Position numbers and translations under genes: made by a program. The notes below the pieces were generated by a model, which was not told the DNA's origin, ran no database searches, and saw only the letters and a list, made by a program, of their open reading frames with translations. Shown here piece by piece: positions 33,730 through 42,750 of a DNA stretch of 64,000 nt; position 1 is the first letter of the stretch; each line of letters opens with the position of its first letter. Source of the DNA: Gaiellasilicea sp963730405 (GTDB lineage: Bacteria > Actinomycetota > Thermoleophilia > Gaiellales > Gaiellaceae); assembly GCA_963730405.1 (NCBI GenBank), contig CAVSRW010000009.1, positions 1 to 64,000 on the forward strand. The letters are read 5' to 3'.

Positions 33730-34113
33730 ATGAAGCGCTACATCTCGGTCGTCGTTGCCGTTGTCGCCCTCGTCGGGATCGCTGCGGTCCTCGCCGTCGC
33801 AGGCGATGACCCACCCGCGCAGCCCCCGTGGGTGAAGGCGGATGGAACGATCGACCTCTCGAAGGCTCCGGATACGTTCGAGGTCTCCGGGCCGGACGGC
33901 GAGAAGGTCGTCTGCGGGAACGGGCGGACGTTGAAGGTGCGCAAGGAGCTGCTCCTCGGCCCGCCGCCGAAGGTGCCCGATGCACTCCGAGCCGAGCGGC
34001 CCGAGGCCGCCGCCGGCGATCTCGTCTGGCGCTGTGGTACCGGCAGGAGCCCGCACCTGAACCCGGTTCTGATCCCGCGTTCGCAGGATCCATTGCGCAA
34101 GGGGGACGGGTAG
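33730..34113 (+). CDS. Small exported or membrane-anchored protein (127 aa)
   Basis: Starts MKRYISVVVAVVALVGIAAVLAVAG, a clean membrane anchor or signal, then a soluble domain with two cysteines (VVCGNGRTLKV, LVWRCGTGR). GGA at 33722-33724 is a ribosome site. The gap to the previous gene is 10 nt, so the pair is an operon. The conserved look of VSGPDGEKVVCGNGRTLKV suggests a real protein. Function unknown. Confidence 0.75.
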   Translation: MKRYISVVVAVVALVGIAAVLAVAGDDPPAQPPWVKADGTIDLSKAPDTFEVSGPDGEKVVCGNGRTLKVRKELLLGPPPKVPDALRAERPEAAAGDLVWRCGTGRSPHLNPVLIPRSQDPLRKGDG

Positions 34114-34132
34114 CGGCTGCGGGAGGCCCGGA

Positions 34133-34138
34133 TAGACT
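34133..34138 (+). promoter_or_regulatory. -10 element of a leaderless promoter
   Basis: TAGACT ends 6 nt before the GTG at 34145. Confidence 0.5.
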
Positions 34139-34144
34139 GTCGGG

Positions 34145-34414
34145 GTGATCTGGGAGCTCGTGTTCATGCTCGTGATCCTGAAGATCCCGGTCGTCTACCT
34201 GTGCTGGGTCGTCTGGTGGGCGGTCCGTGCCGAGCCGGAGCCGCTCGAAGGTGCCGCGCGGCTGGCACCGGTGCCGGTGGCGCCGCGACCGCCGGAGTGC
34301 GACTGGCGCCGGCGCCGCGCCGCCCTCCTGCGGCGAGGACCGCTCCCGCGCGGCGGAGCTCGGGCCGGCAGGGCGGGTCGGGCCGCCTACGCCCGCGATA
34401 GGCTGGGCGCGTGA
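34145..34414 (+). CDS. Small single-pass membrane protein (89 aa)
   Basis: The product begins MIWELVFMLVILKIPVVYL, a membrane helix, then CWVVWWAVRAEPEPLEGA and an Arg-rich C-terminal part (RRRRAALLRRGPLPRGG). The GTG start directly behind TAGACT supports it, and the stop overlaps the next start by four bases. The helix-WW-RAEPE pattern looks like a small conserved protein of this group. Function unknown. Confidence 0.7.
   Translation: MIWELVFMLVILKIPVVYLCWVVWWAVRAEPEPLEGAARLAPVPVAPRPPECDWRRRRAALLRRGPLPRGGARAGRAGRAAYARDRLGA
34399..34404 (+). promoter_or_regulatory. -10 element of a leaderless promoter
   Basis: TAGGCT ends 6 nt before the GTG at 34411, inside the end of the preceding gene. 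Confidence 0.45.
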
Positions 34415-34680
34415 GCGCGTACGAGAGCACCGACGAGCACCGCTGGTCGACCGCCGACACCGTCGCCGGCTTCCTCGCCACCCTGTCGATCTTCGCGAGC
34501 GCCCTCGGCCTGATCTGGCGGCCGGTGCGGCTGATTCCCTTCGCGGTCGTGCTCGCGCTGATCGCCGCCCGGATGTCCGCCCGGAACCAGCGGATCGCCT
34601 GGTACGCCGTCGTGGCGGCCGTGGTCTGCTGGACGGCGGGGATGACAATCGCCGTCGTGACCGAGAACCCCCTGTACTAG
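34411..34680 (+). CDS. Small membrane protein, two or three helices (89 aa)
   Basis: The product has a soluble, charged N-terminus (SAYESTDEHRWSTADT) and two or three hydrophobic segments (VAGFLATLSIFASALGLIW, LIPFAVVLALIAARM, YAVVAAVVCWTAGMTIAVV). GTG start, overlapping the previous gene by four bases. Function unknown. No ribosome site, consistent with the -10 element inside the previous gene. Confidence 0.75.
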   Translation: MSAYESTDEHRWSTADTVAGFLATLSIFASALGLIWRPVRLIPFAVVLALIAARMSARNQRIAWYAVVAAVVCWTAGMTIAVVTENPLY

Positions 34681-34707
34681 CGGTCGTTCCCGGGACTCGG
34701 GCGCTGG

Positions 34708-34713
34708 TACAAC
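34708..34713 (+). promoter_or_regulatory. -10 element of a leaderless promoter (odhA)
   Basis: TACAAC ends 7 nt before the GTG at 34721. Confidence 0.5.
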
Positions 34714-34720
34714 ACACCCT

Positions 34721-37612
34721 GTGAGCTCGCACGACGTCGACGGGCCGAACGCCGGCTACGCCCGGCTGTTGCTCGAGGACTATCTCGAGGATCCCGCCGC
34801 GGTTCCGGACGAGTGGCGCCGGCTCTTCGAGAGCGGTGACAGCGAGCTCGTCGCATCGCATCCGGGCCTGCTGCGCCTGCTCGAGACGCTCGATCGCGAC
34901 AACGGCGGGAACGGGCACGCTGCTGCGCCGGCAGCTCCCGTCGACGAGGCTCCGCCCCCGCCGCCTGCTCCACCTGCGCCGGCCGAGGCGGAGGCGGCCC
35001 CCGCTGCCGAGGCGGACGAGACGCTGCTGGGCGGTGTCGCGGCGGCGATGGCCCTCGTGAAGGCGCACCGCATGCACGGCCACCTCGCTGCCCGCCTGGA
35101 TCCGCTCGGCTCCGAGCCGCTCGGCGACCCGGCACTCGACGAGACGAGGCTGATCCCGCCGCTGACGCCGGAGCTCCAGGAGCGGATCCCCGCCCAGCTG
35201 CTGCGGGTGCACGTCCCGGGCGAGACGTTGCAGGAGGCGCTGCCGAACCTCCGTGCGGTCTACAGCGGCACGATGGCCTACGAGATCGAGCACCTCTCCG
35301 ACCACGCCGAGCGCGTCTGGCTCCGCCAGGCGATCGAGTCGAGCCGCTACCGGCAGCCGCTCGACCCCGAGGAGCGGATCCGACTGCTCGGTCGCTCGCG
35401 CGTGCAGAGGGGTTCGAGCAGTACCTGCGGAGGTCGTTCCTCGGCCAGAAGCAGTTCTCGCTCGAGGGGCTCGACGCGATGATGCCGATGCTCGACGAGT
35501 CGATCGAGCTCGCCGCCGAGGCCGGCGCCCACGAGGTCGTGATCGGCATGGCCCATCGCGGGCGGCTGAACGTCCTCGTCCACACGGTGGGCCGCTCCTA
35601 CGAGTCGATCCTGCGCGAGTTCGAAGGCGAGCGGACGATCGACGCCGTCGTCGTCAACGACGAGGGCGGCACAGGCGACGTCAAGTACCACCTCTCGGCG
35701 ACGGGCACCCGAGCGACGTCGTCGGGCGAGGTGACGATCACGCTCGCCCCGAATCCCAGCCATCTCGAGGCGGTCGACCCGGTCGTAGAGGGCTGGACAC
35801 GGGCGGAGCAGACGGACCGCTCGGGCGGGGGTGGCATCCACGACCCGTCCGTGGCGCTCCCGATCCTGATCCACGGCGACGCGTCGTTCGCCGGCCAGGG
35901 AGTGGTCGCCGAGACGCTGAACCTCTCGAGCCTGGACGGATACACGACCGGTGGGACCCTGCACTTGATCTCGAACAACCAGGTCGGCTTCACGACGAAC
36001 CCGAACGAGGGCCGCTCGACCCGCTACTCGAGCGACCTCGCCAAGGGCTTCGACATCCCGATCATCCACGTGAACGCGAACGACCCCGAGGCGGCGATCG
36101 CCGCCGTGCGCCTCGCGCTCGCCTACCGGCAGGAGTTCGGCCACGACGTGGTCGTCGACCTCGTCGGCTACCGGCGCTTCGGCCACAACGAGCAGGACGA
36201 GGCGGCCTACACCCAGCCGCTCATGGTCGCGCAGATCGCCGAGCAGCCGCCCGTCGGCCAGCTCTACGCCGCCCAGCTCGTCGCAGACGGCGTCCTCACC
36301 GAGGACGAGGCGAAGGCACTCTTCGAGGAGACCCAGAAGGAGCTGCGCGCCGCCCACGAGCGTCTGCACGCCTCGATCGCCGAGCCGCGCACGACCAGGG
36401 AGGGAAGGATCCCGGCCGACACGGGCGGGGCCGTCGTCACCGCCGTCCCGGCGGACAAGCTGCAGGCGCTGAACGAGCAGCTGCTCGAGGTGCCGGAGGG
36501 CTTCGAGGGCAATCAGAAGCTGCTGAAGCAGCTCGAGCGCCGCCGCGAGCGGATGAGCGAGGGCGGGATCGACTGGGGACAGGCGGAGGCGCTCGCGTTC
36601 GCGAGCCTGCTCGTCGAGGGGATTCCGATCCGTCTCTCCGGCCAGGACACCGAGCGGGGCACGTTCTCGCATCGGCACGCAGTCCTGCACGACCAGCGAA
36701 CCGGCGAGACCCACGCGCCGATCCAGGCGCTTCCCGAGGCGGGAGCCTCCTTCGAGATCTACAACTCGCCGCTCTCCGAGTACGCGTGCCTGGGCTTCGA
36801 GTACGGCTACGCCGTCGCGGCTCCCGACGCCCTCGTGCTCTGGGAGGCCGCAGTACGGCGACTTCGTCAACGGGGCCCAGATCGTGATCGACCAGTTTCT
36901 CGTCGCAGGCCTCTCGAAGTGGGGCCAGACTTCACGGCTGACGTTGCTCCTGCCGCACGGGTACGAGGGGAACGGGCCGGAGCATTCGAGCGCGAAGCTC
37001 GAGCGCTTCCTCCAGCTGGCCGCGCAGGAGAACACGCGCGTTGTCAACGTGACCACCGCCGCGCAGTACTTCCACCTCCTCCGCCGACAGGCGCTCGACG
37101 CGACGGCCCGGCCGCTCGTCGTGATGACGCCGAAGGGGCTCCTGAGGCTGAAGCAGGCCAGCTCCGGCCTGGACGAGCTCTCCGAGGGTCAGTTCGAGCC
37201 GGTCCTCGACGACCCGCGCGCCGACAAGGACACGGTGACGAGGCTCGTGCTCACGTCCGGCAAGCTCTACTACGACATCGAGGGCCACGAGGACCGAGCC
37301 GACGTTCGCTCCGTGGCCGTGGCCAGGATCGAGCAGCTCTACCCGTTCCCGGTCGAGCGTGCGGCGGCCCTGACTGGCTCGTACCCCAACCTGCGCGAGC
37401 TCGTCTGGGCGCAGGAGGAGCCGCAGAACATGGGTGCGTGGCGCACGATCAGGCACCGGCTCGAGGCGGCGGCGCCCACGGGCGTACCGGTGCGCTACGC
37501 GGGGCGGCCGTGGCGGGCGAGCCCGAGCGAGGGCTATCCGACGGCGCATCGCGTCGAGCAGGATCGGATCGTCCGCGAAGCCCTCGGGACGACGGCGCTC
37601 GGCACTGCGTAG
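34721..37612 (+). CDS. odhA: 2-oxoglutarate dehydrogenase E1 component, two compensating frameshifts
   Basis: This TPP enzyme decarboxylates 2-oxoglutarate in the TCA cycle. The 963-residue (corrected) product has the SucA N-terminal segment (NAGYARLLLEDYLEDPAAVPDEWRRLFES), a Pro/Ala linker, HRMHGHLAARLDPL, the TPP region VIGMAHRGRLNVLVHTVGR, LAPNPSHLEAVDPVVEG, NNQVGFTTNP and the C-terminal GLLRLKQA, EEPQNMGAW. No E2 domain is fused at the N-terminus, unlike Mycobacterium Kgd. Frame breaks lie at about 35394 (one base missing) and about 36848 (one extra C), so the net frame is restored. Confidence 0.93.
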
Positions 37613-37617
37613 TCGGG

Positions 37618-37791
37618 CTAGGGCTTCGGCTTGCGCCGCGCCAGGACGGCCGCGGCCACCTTGGGGGCGTGTGTCCGGGCGGCCTGCAGGACCTGCCTGC
37701 GCTGAGCAGGCGGGAGGCGGCGCCAGAGATGGAAGGCGCCGAAGGCGAGGCCGATCGGACTGGTCGGGCGGAAGCGCGGCATCGCGCGCAT
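37618..37791 (-). CDS. Small basic protein (57 aa)
   Basis: The product reads MRAMPRFRPTSPIGLAFGAF, HLWRRLPPAQRRQVLQAAR and a basic Ala-rich end (VAAAVLARRKPKP). It is strongly basic, with one amphipathic and one hydrophobic helix. It lies between odhA (5 nt away at the 3' side) and the exported Pro-rich gene, with no other coding potential in the gap. The internal ATG at 37782 may be the true start. Function unknown. Confidence 0.5.
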   Translation of the reverse strand: MRAMPRFRPTSPIGLAFGAFHLWRRLPPAQRRQVLQAARTHAPKVAAAVLARRKPKP

Positions 37792-37822
37792 GGTTGCACA
37801 AGCCGCCGCTCGACGGCCCCGC

Positions 37823-38521
37823 CTACTTGCCCGGCCCCTTGTCCTTCTCCTTCTTCTCCTTGTCGTGCCCGTACGCGTTGCCGTTGTTCGCGGGCTCCTC
37901 GACCTCGACCTCCACCTCGGCCGGTGCGGCCGGCGTCACCGGGACGGGCTCCGCTGCGGCCGCAGGCGGTGCCTCCGCGTGCTTGGGCGCCTTGGGCTTC
38001 TTCGGCTTCTTTGGCTTCTTGGGCTTCGCGGCGTCCTCTTGCGTGGCGGCGGGCGTGCGGACGACCGGCTCCGTCACGGGCTGGAGCACCGCGACCGGCG
38101 CAGGAGCGGGCGCCGGCGACGCGGGGGTCGGGGGCGCCGGGGTCGGCGCGGGGGCAGGGGCAGCAGGAGGCCTCGGGGCGGCGGCGCGCGGAGACGACGG
38201 CGTGGTCGGCGCCGGGGGCGCGGACACGACCACGGCGGGGCGCGACGTCTGTGAGACCACCGACGTCCGGACGACGGGACGCGCGGCAGCCGCCGATGCG
38301 GCAGGGCGAGGATTCACCACCCGGCTGATCACCGCCGGCTTCGACGGCGCGGCGGGCGCAACCCGGATCACGGGGACGTGCCTCAGCGATGGAGCGGCCA
38401 CCGACGGCGCCTTCGCCTCCGGCACGGCCTCCGTCAGGACCAGCTTCGGGAACGTCATCGCCCCGGCCCCACCGAGCACCACGAGCGCTACCGTGAGCGC
38501 GCGGGCAAACATCAGTCTCAT
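37823..38521 (-). CDS. Exported Pro/Ala-rich, Lys-tailed protein
   Basis: The 232-residue product begins with a signal or anchor (FARALTVALVVLGGAGAM, residues 5-22) and continues as low-complexity Pro/Ala/Val/Thr sequence. Lysine-rich repeats follow (KPKKPKKPKKPKAPK), then an acidic stretch (EVEVEVEEP) and a charged C-terminus (GHDKEKKEKDKGPGK). The ATG at 38521 follows an AGGGGGG site. It may span the cell wall, comparable to Pro-rich linkers. It is divergent from the diguanylate cyclase gene, with a 73-bp gap. Confidence 0.75.
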   Translation of the reverse strand: MRLMFARALTVALVVLGGAGAMTFPKLVLTEAVPEAKAPSVAAPSLRHVPVIRVAPAAPSKPAVISRVVNPRPAASAAAARPVVRTSVVSQTSRPAVVVSAPPAPTTPSSPRAAAPRPPAAPAPAPTPAPPTPASPAPAPAPVAVLQPVTEPVVRTPAATQEDAAKPKKPKKPKKPKAPKHAEAPPAAAAEPVPVTPAAPAEVEVEVEEPANNGNAYGHDKEKKEKDKGPGK

Positions 38522-38594
38522 GCAACCCCCCCTACCTGCCGAAAACAGTCCCAGGGTCTCTATCGGCACGTATTTCGGAAACTGAAGGGCGAAT

Positions 38595-40367
38595 ATGCTG
38601 GGGAGCTTCAAGATCAAGCTGGTCGCGACGTTTCTGGCGCTCTCCGTCGTGCCGCTGGCCGCCGCGTTCTGGGGCTTCAGCGCCGTCGCGGAGCGAAGCG
38701 TGATCAGCGGCGTCGATGACCGGCTCGAGGCCGGACTCAACGCCGCGCTGGCGGCGTTCGAGGACGAGCGCCAGAACGCGGAGGCGGCCGCCACCCGGCT
38801 CGGCCGCGATCCGGACTTCCAGCGCGCGCTCGCCGAGCGCGACCGGGAGGCGATCCAGGCGCTGCTGCCCGAGTCGCCGCCGCTCCGGGTCGAGACCGCC
38901 GACGGCTTCTCGGTCGGCCAGGTGCCGCGCAGTGCGGCCGAGACGACCGTCTCGCTCGTCGGCCCTGGCAACAGCGCCTCGACGATCATCGCGGCCGTGC
39001 CGCTGACGAGGGAGCTGGCCGAGCGGCTGCATACGCGCTCGGGCTTGACCGCGCCCGACGAGCTGATCTTCGTGGACGAGGTACGGAAGGTCGGTGCCGC
39101 GTCACAGGAGGAGATCACCGGCTCGACCACCCTCGAGCCGGGCCGCGTCGAGACGGCTCCGATCGGCGAGCGCGACTACCGCGCGATCGCCTCGCGGCTG
39201 GAGCCGAAGAGCACCGCGATGCTCGCGGCGGTGACGCCCAGCTCCGTGATCGCGTCCGAGAAGCAGAGCGTGCTCGGCCGGCTCCTGATCGGCCTGATCG
39301 GGTCGCTGCTCCTGATCGCGTGCGTCGCGTACCTGGCCGGCCGCTCGATCGTGGGCGCGCTCGGCCGGCTGGCCGATGCAGCGCACTCGATCGCCGCCGG
39401 ACGGCTCGAGGAGCGGGTCACCGTTCGCGGCCGCGACGAGTTCGCCCAGCTCGGACGCGCCTTCAACCAGATGGCCGCGCAGCTGGAGGGGCGCCTCGAG
39501 GACCTGGAGGACGAGCGGCGCCGCCTCCGTGATGCGAACGCGCGCTTCGGCGACGCGCTCGCATCGTCGCTCGATCCCGAGCAGCTGCGGCGGATCATCG
39601 TCGAGTCGGCAGTCGAGGCCACCCAGGCCGACGGCGGCGTGGTCATCGCCGAGGACGGCTCGTACGTCGAGACCGGGGACGTCGGCGCCGGCGGCGAGCG
39701 GCTCGACTTCGAGCTCACGAGCGGTCGGCGCAGCTTCGGACGGCTGCTCCTCGTCGGTGAGGACTTCGACGCCGAAGAGCGCATGACCGCGGCGTCGCTC
39801 GCAGGCCAGGCCGTGGTGGCGCTCGAGAACGCGCGGCTGCACCGGATGGTCGAGCGGCAGGCGCTCGTGGACGGGCTCACCGGCCTCGCCAACCGCCGCC
39901 AGGCCGACGAGGCGCTCGCGAGCGAGCTCGCGCGGACCGAGCGCCTCGGAGGCCCGGTCGGGCTGATCCTCGCCGACGTCGACGACTTCAAGGCCGTCAA
40001 CGACCGCTTCGGCCACCCGACCGGCGACCTCGTCCTCCGCGATCTCGCCGAGACCCTGCGCGAGAACGTCCGCGAGATCGACACCGCCGCACGGTGGGGC
40101 GGGGAGGAGTTCGCCCTGATCCTGCCGGGCACCGACCTCGAAGGAGCGGCCCAGGTGGCCGAGCGGATCAGGGTCGCCCTGGCCGAGAAGGAGATGACGT
40201 CGGTCGACGGCGCCCCGCTCCACGTCACCGCGAGCTTCGGCGTCGCCACGTCCGGCTCGACGACGACCGTCCAGCAGCTCGTGGAAGCGGCCGACGAGGC
40301 GCTCTACCGGGCGAAGCGAGCGGGCAAGGATCGTGTTTACGCCGGGACGGATCCGGTAACTCGCTAG
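38595..40367 (+). CDS. Membrane diguanylate cyclase (HAMP-GAF-GGDEF)
   Basis: The 590-residue protein has an N-terminal helix (about residues 7-27), an extracytoplasmic domain to about 230, a second helix (LLIGLIGSLLLIACVAYLAG), a HAMP (residues 250-305, IAAGRLEERVTVRGRDEFAQLGRAFNQM), a GAF-like segment and a C-terminal GGDEF domain. The active-site motif is GGEEF (ARWGGEEFALI), preceded by LTGLANRRQADEALASEL. It should make c-di-GMP in response to an external signal. No RxxD inhibition site is evident. ATG start with AAGGG upstream. Confidence 0.92.
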   Translation: MLGSFKIKLVATFLALSVVPLAAAFWGFSAVAERSVISGVDDRLEAGLNAALAAFEDERQNAEAAATRLGRDPDFQRALAERDREAIQALLPESPPLRVETADGFSVGQVPRSAAETTVSLVGPGNSASTIIAAVPLTRELAERLHTRSGLTAPDELIFVDEVRKVGAASQEEITGSTTLEPGRVETAPIGERDYRAIASRLEPKSTAMLAAVTPSSVIASEKQSVLGRLLIGLIGSLLLIACVAYLAGRSIVGALGRLADAAHSIAAGRLEERVTVRGRDEFAQLGRAFNQMAAQLEGRLEDLEDERRRLRDANARFGDALASSLDPEQLRRIIVESAVEATQADGGVVIAEDGSYVETGDVGAGGERLDFELTSGRRSFGRLLLVGEDFDAEERMTAASLAGQAVVALENARLHRMVERQALVDGLTGLANRRQADEALASELARTERLGGPVGLILADVDDFKAVNDRFGHPTGDLVLRDLAETLRENVREIDTAARWGGEEFALILPGTDLEGAAQVAERIRVALAEKEMTSVDGAPLHVTASFGVATSGSTTTVQQLVEAADEALYRAKRAGKDRVYAGTDPVTR

Positions 40368-40465
40368 TAGCAAAAGCGTCAAGCATGCAGGTGATTTTTC
40401 CGGGTCGTCCGCTAAACTGCGACCCTCTAAACGACCGTTCCCGTCCCCCACTACGGAGATGCCCT

Positions 40466-40786
40466 ATGCCGGTTGAAACACCTTCGCTGTTCGCGCGCGT
40501 GATCCAGGACCACCTCGAGCTGAAGCGGCGCAACGCCGAGCTCGACAACGCGATGCCGATCGAGAGCTATCGCATCGAGGATCCGTTCGACAACCACCCG
40601 CTGTTCAAGACCGAGGAGCAGGCGCGCCTGGAAGAGACGATGGACGGGGACGAGCCCGCCGTCTCGCTCGACACGATTCCGCTGGCATGGCCCGGCGAGG
40701 AGTCCGTCGAGGCCGTCACCGCCGAGCGCGCATCCGGGGACTCCGGCCTCTGGTCGAAGTCGCGCGACTTCGACTGGGGCGACTGA
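40466..40786 (+). CDS. Small acidic protein (106 aa), no known family
   Basis: The product (MPVETPSLFARVIQDHLELK ... DEPAVSLDTIPLAWPGEESVEAV ... GLWSKSRDFDWGD) has a helical N-terminus and acidic, probably disordered, rest. ATG 40466 follows GGAG 8 nt upstream. The frame is open back to an ATG at 40385, but the ribosome site favours 40466. A TAAACT hexamer (40411-40416) could be its promoter. Role unknown. Confidence 0.65.
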   Translation: MPVETPSLFARVIQDHLELKRRNAELDNAMPIESYRIEDPFDNHPLFKTEEQARLEETMDGDEPAVSLDTIPLAWPGEESVEAVTAERASGDSGLWSKSRDFDWGD

Positions 40787-40789
40787 CCG

Positions 40790-40959
40790 CTACCGCTCGA
40801 GCGCAGCCGCCGCGACCCTGAGGTCGTCGACGAAGAGCTCGCGCTCGCGACGCCGCGACTCGTCGTCCGGCGCGCGGAGGATCGAGGAAAGCACGCGCGG
40901 CAGCAGCTCGCAGCGCCGTGAGCGAGAGCCGCGGAGGCAGGTAGTCGGCGGCGGTCACG
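40790..40959 (-). pseudogene. Small frameshifted ORF, possibly a decayed or error-broken gene
   Basis: From GTG 40959 one frame reads VTAADYLPPRLSLTALR. After about 40905 another frame reads LLPRVLSSILRAPDDESRRR and ERELFVDDLRVAAAALER, ending at TAG (40792-40790). Both parts have the codon preference of true genes. The 170-nt length is one base short of a whole number of codons, so one base may be missing. This is a weak call. Confidence 0.3.
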
Positions 40960-41001
40960 CGTGCGTTCCTACCCGCCGACCCACTCTTCACGCGCGGAGA
41001 C

Positions 41002-42750
41002 CTAGGCGGCAGGCAGCGTGTCCTCGACGAGCTGGTGGGCAAGGCGCCGGAAGGGGCCGTCCTGGCCCATCAGCTCCCGCTCCGTGCCGCGCTGGACGAT
41101 CCGGCCGTGCTCGAGCACGAGGATCTCGTCGGCGCGGCGCACCGTCGCGAGCCGGTGGGCGATGATGATCGACGTGCGCCCGGCGAGGAGCCGGTCGAAC
41201 GCCTTCTCGATCACGATCTCCGTCGGCCGGTCGATGTTCGAGGTCGCCTCGTCGAGGATCAGGATCCGCGGGTCGGCAAGGAGCGCCCGTGCGATCGAGA
41301 TCAGCTGACGCTCGCCTGCCGAGAGGCCGGAGCCGCCCTCGCGGACGACGTGGTCGAGCCCGTGGTCGAGCCGCGCCGCGACCCGGTCGACGCCGACGGC
41401 CATCGCCGTTGCGAGCACCTCCTCGTCCGATGCGTCGGGCTTGGCGAAGCGGATGTTGTCGGCGATCGTGCCGCTGAAGAGGAACGGATCCTGAAGCACG
41501 ACTCCGAGCTGGCGGCGGTAGCCGACGAGCTCGACGTCGCGGAGGTCGGTGCCGTCGACGCGGACGGCGCCCTCGTCGGGGTCGTAGAAGCGTGCGATCA
41601 GCTTCGCCGTCGTCGACTTGCCGCCGCCCGACTCGCCGACGAGCGCGATGCAGCCGCCGGCGGGCACGTCGATCTCGATCTCGTGCAGCACAGGCTCCTT
41701 GCCGTACGCGAAGGTGACGCGGTCGAGCTCGAGCGCGCCGTCGATCCTGCCGAGCGGCCGTGCTCCCGGCCTGTCGGCGACGTCGATCTCGGCGTCGAGG
41801 ACGGAGCTGATCTTGTCCATCGCGGCGCTCGCGGCCTGCACCTGCCCGTACAGCTCCGAGAGCTCCTGCAGCGGCTGGAAGACGAGCGCGAGCAGGCCGA
41901 CGGCCGCGATCAGCGTCCCGATCTCCATCGTGCCCGCGCCGATGAAGTGCGCACCGGCGTAGAGCACGGCCGCCGTCGCGATCGCGCCGAGCAGCTCGAT
42001 CGCCGGGAAGAAGAGCGAGTAGATCCGCTGGACGCGCACATTGGCGAGCCGGTTCTCCTCGTTCAGCCCGTCGAACTCGGCCTGGAACGCGCGCTCGCGG
42101 TTGAACGCCTGGATCACAGCCATGCCCGCGACCGACTCCGCCAGCTGCGCGGTCACGATCGCGATCCGCGTCCGCACGTCCGCGGCGGCGACGTGGGAGA
42201 CGCGCTGGAACCAGCGGGTGATCACGATCCCGGGCGGCAGGATGCAGAGCGCAACGAGCCCGAGCCGCCAGTCGAGCAGGAAGAGCCCGCCGACGGCGGC
42301 GACGAGCGTCAGCGTGTTCACGACGAGCGTCGTCAGCCCCTGGTTGAGGACGTCCGAGAGCGCGTCGACGTCGCTGTTCAGGCGCGAGATGATCCAGCCC
42401 GCCTTCTGCTGCGAGAAGTACCGGAGCGAGAGCGAGGTCAGGTGGTGGAAGAGATCACGCCGCAGCTCCAGCACGATCCGCTGACCCATGCTCGCGAGCC
42501 CGAGCCAGGTCAGCGTCCCGAGCACCCAGGCGGCGGCGTTGACGCCCACGTACGCCAGCACCGCGGCGACGAGACGGCCGTCGTCGCCGGCGCGGATGCC
42601 GTTGTTCGTCGCTTCCTCGACCAGCAGCCAGCCGGCCACCGGCGCCGCGGCGGAGAGCGCGGCGAGCAGGGCGATCAGCGCCGCCTGGCCCTTTCGTTCA
42701 GCGGCATACGGGAGGAGGCGGGAGAGGCCGGTGTGGTGCTTACGCGGCAA
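41002..42750 (-). CDS. ABC exporter half-transporter, catalytically competent subunit
   Basis: The 582-residue protein has six membrane helices and a nucleotide-binding domain. Walker A is GESGGGKST, the signature is LSAGERQ (a change from LSGGQ), Walker B is ILILDEATSNID with the catalytic Glu, and the switch His is in IIIAHRLATV. It pairs with the product at 42740-44497. The TTG at 42750 overlaps the partner's stop by 11 nt. It gives a sensible N-terminus (MPRKHHTGLSRLLPYAAERKG); upstream residues are non-coding-looking. Confidence 0.9.
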   Translation of the reverse strand: MPRKHHTGLSRLLPYAAERKGQAALIALLAALSAAAPVAGWLLVEEATNNGIRAGDDGRLVAAVLAYVGVNAAAWVLGTLTWLGLASMGQRIVLELRRDLFHHLTSLSLRYFSQQKAGWIISRLNSDVDALSDVLNQGLTTLVVNTLTLVAAVGGLFLLDWRLGLVALCILPPGIVITRWFQRVSHVAAADVRTRIAIVTAQLAESVAGMAVIQAFNRERAFQAEFDGLNEENRLANVRVQRIYSLFFPAIELLGAIATAAVLYAGAHFIGAGTMEIGTLIAAVGLLALVFQPLQELSELYGQVQAASAAMDKISSVLDAEIDVADRPGARPLGRIDGALELDRVTFAYGKEPVLHEIEIDVPAGGCIALVGESGGGKSTTAKLIARFYDPDEGAVRVDGTDLRDVELVGYRRQLGVVLQDPFLFSGTIADNIRFAKPDASDEEVLATAMAVGVDRVAARLDHGLDHVVREGGSGLSAGERQLISIARALLADPRILILDEATSNIDRPTEIVIEKAFDRLLAGRTSIIIAHRLATVRRADEILVLEHGRIVQRGTERELMGQDGPFRRLAHQLVEDTLPAA

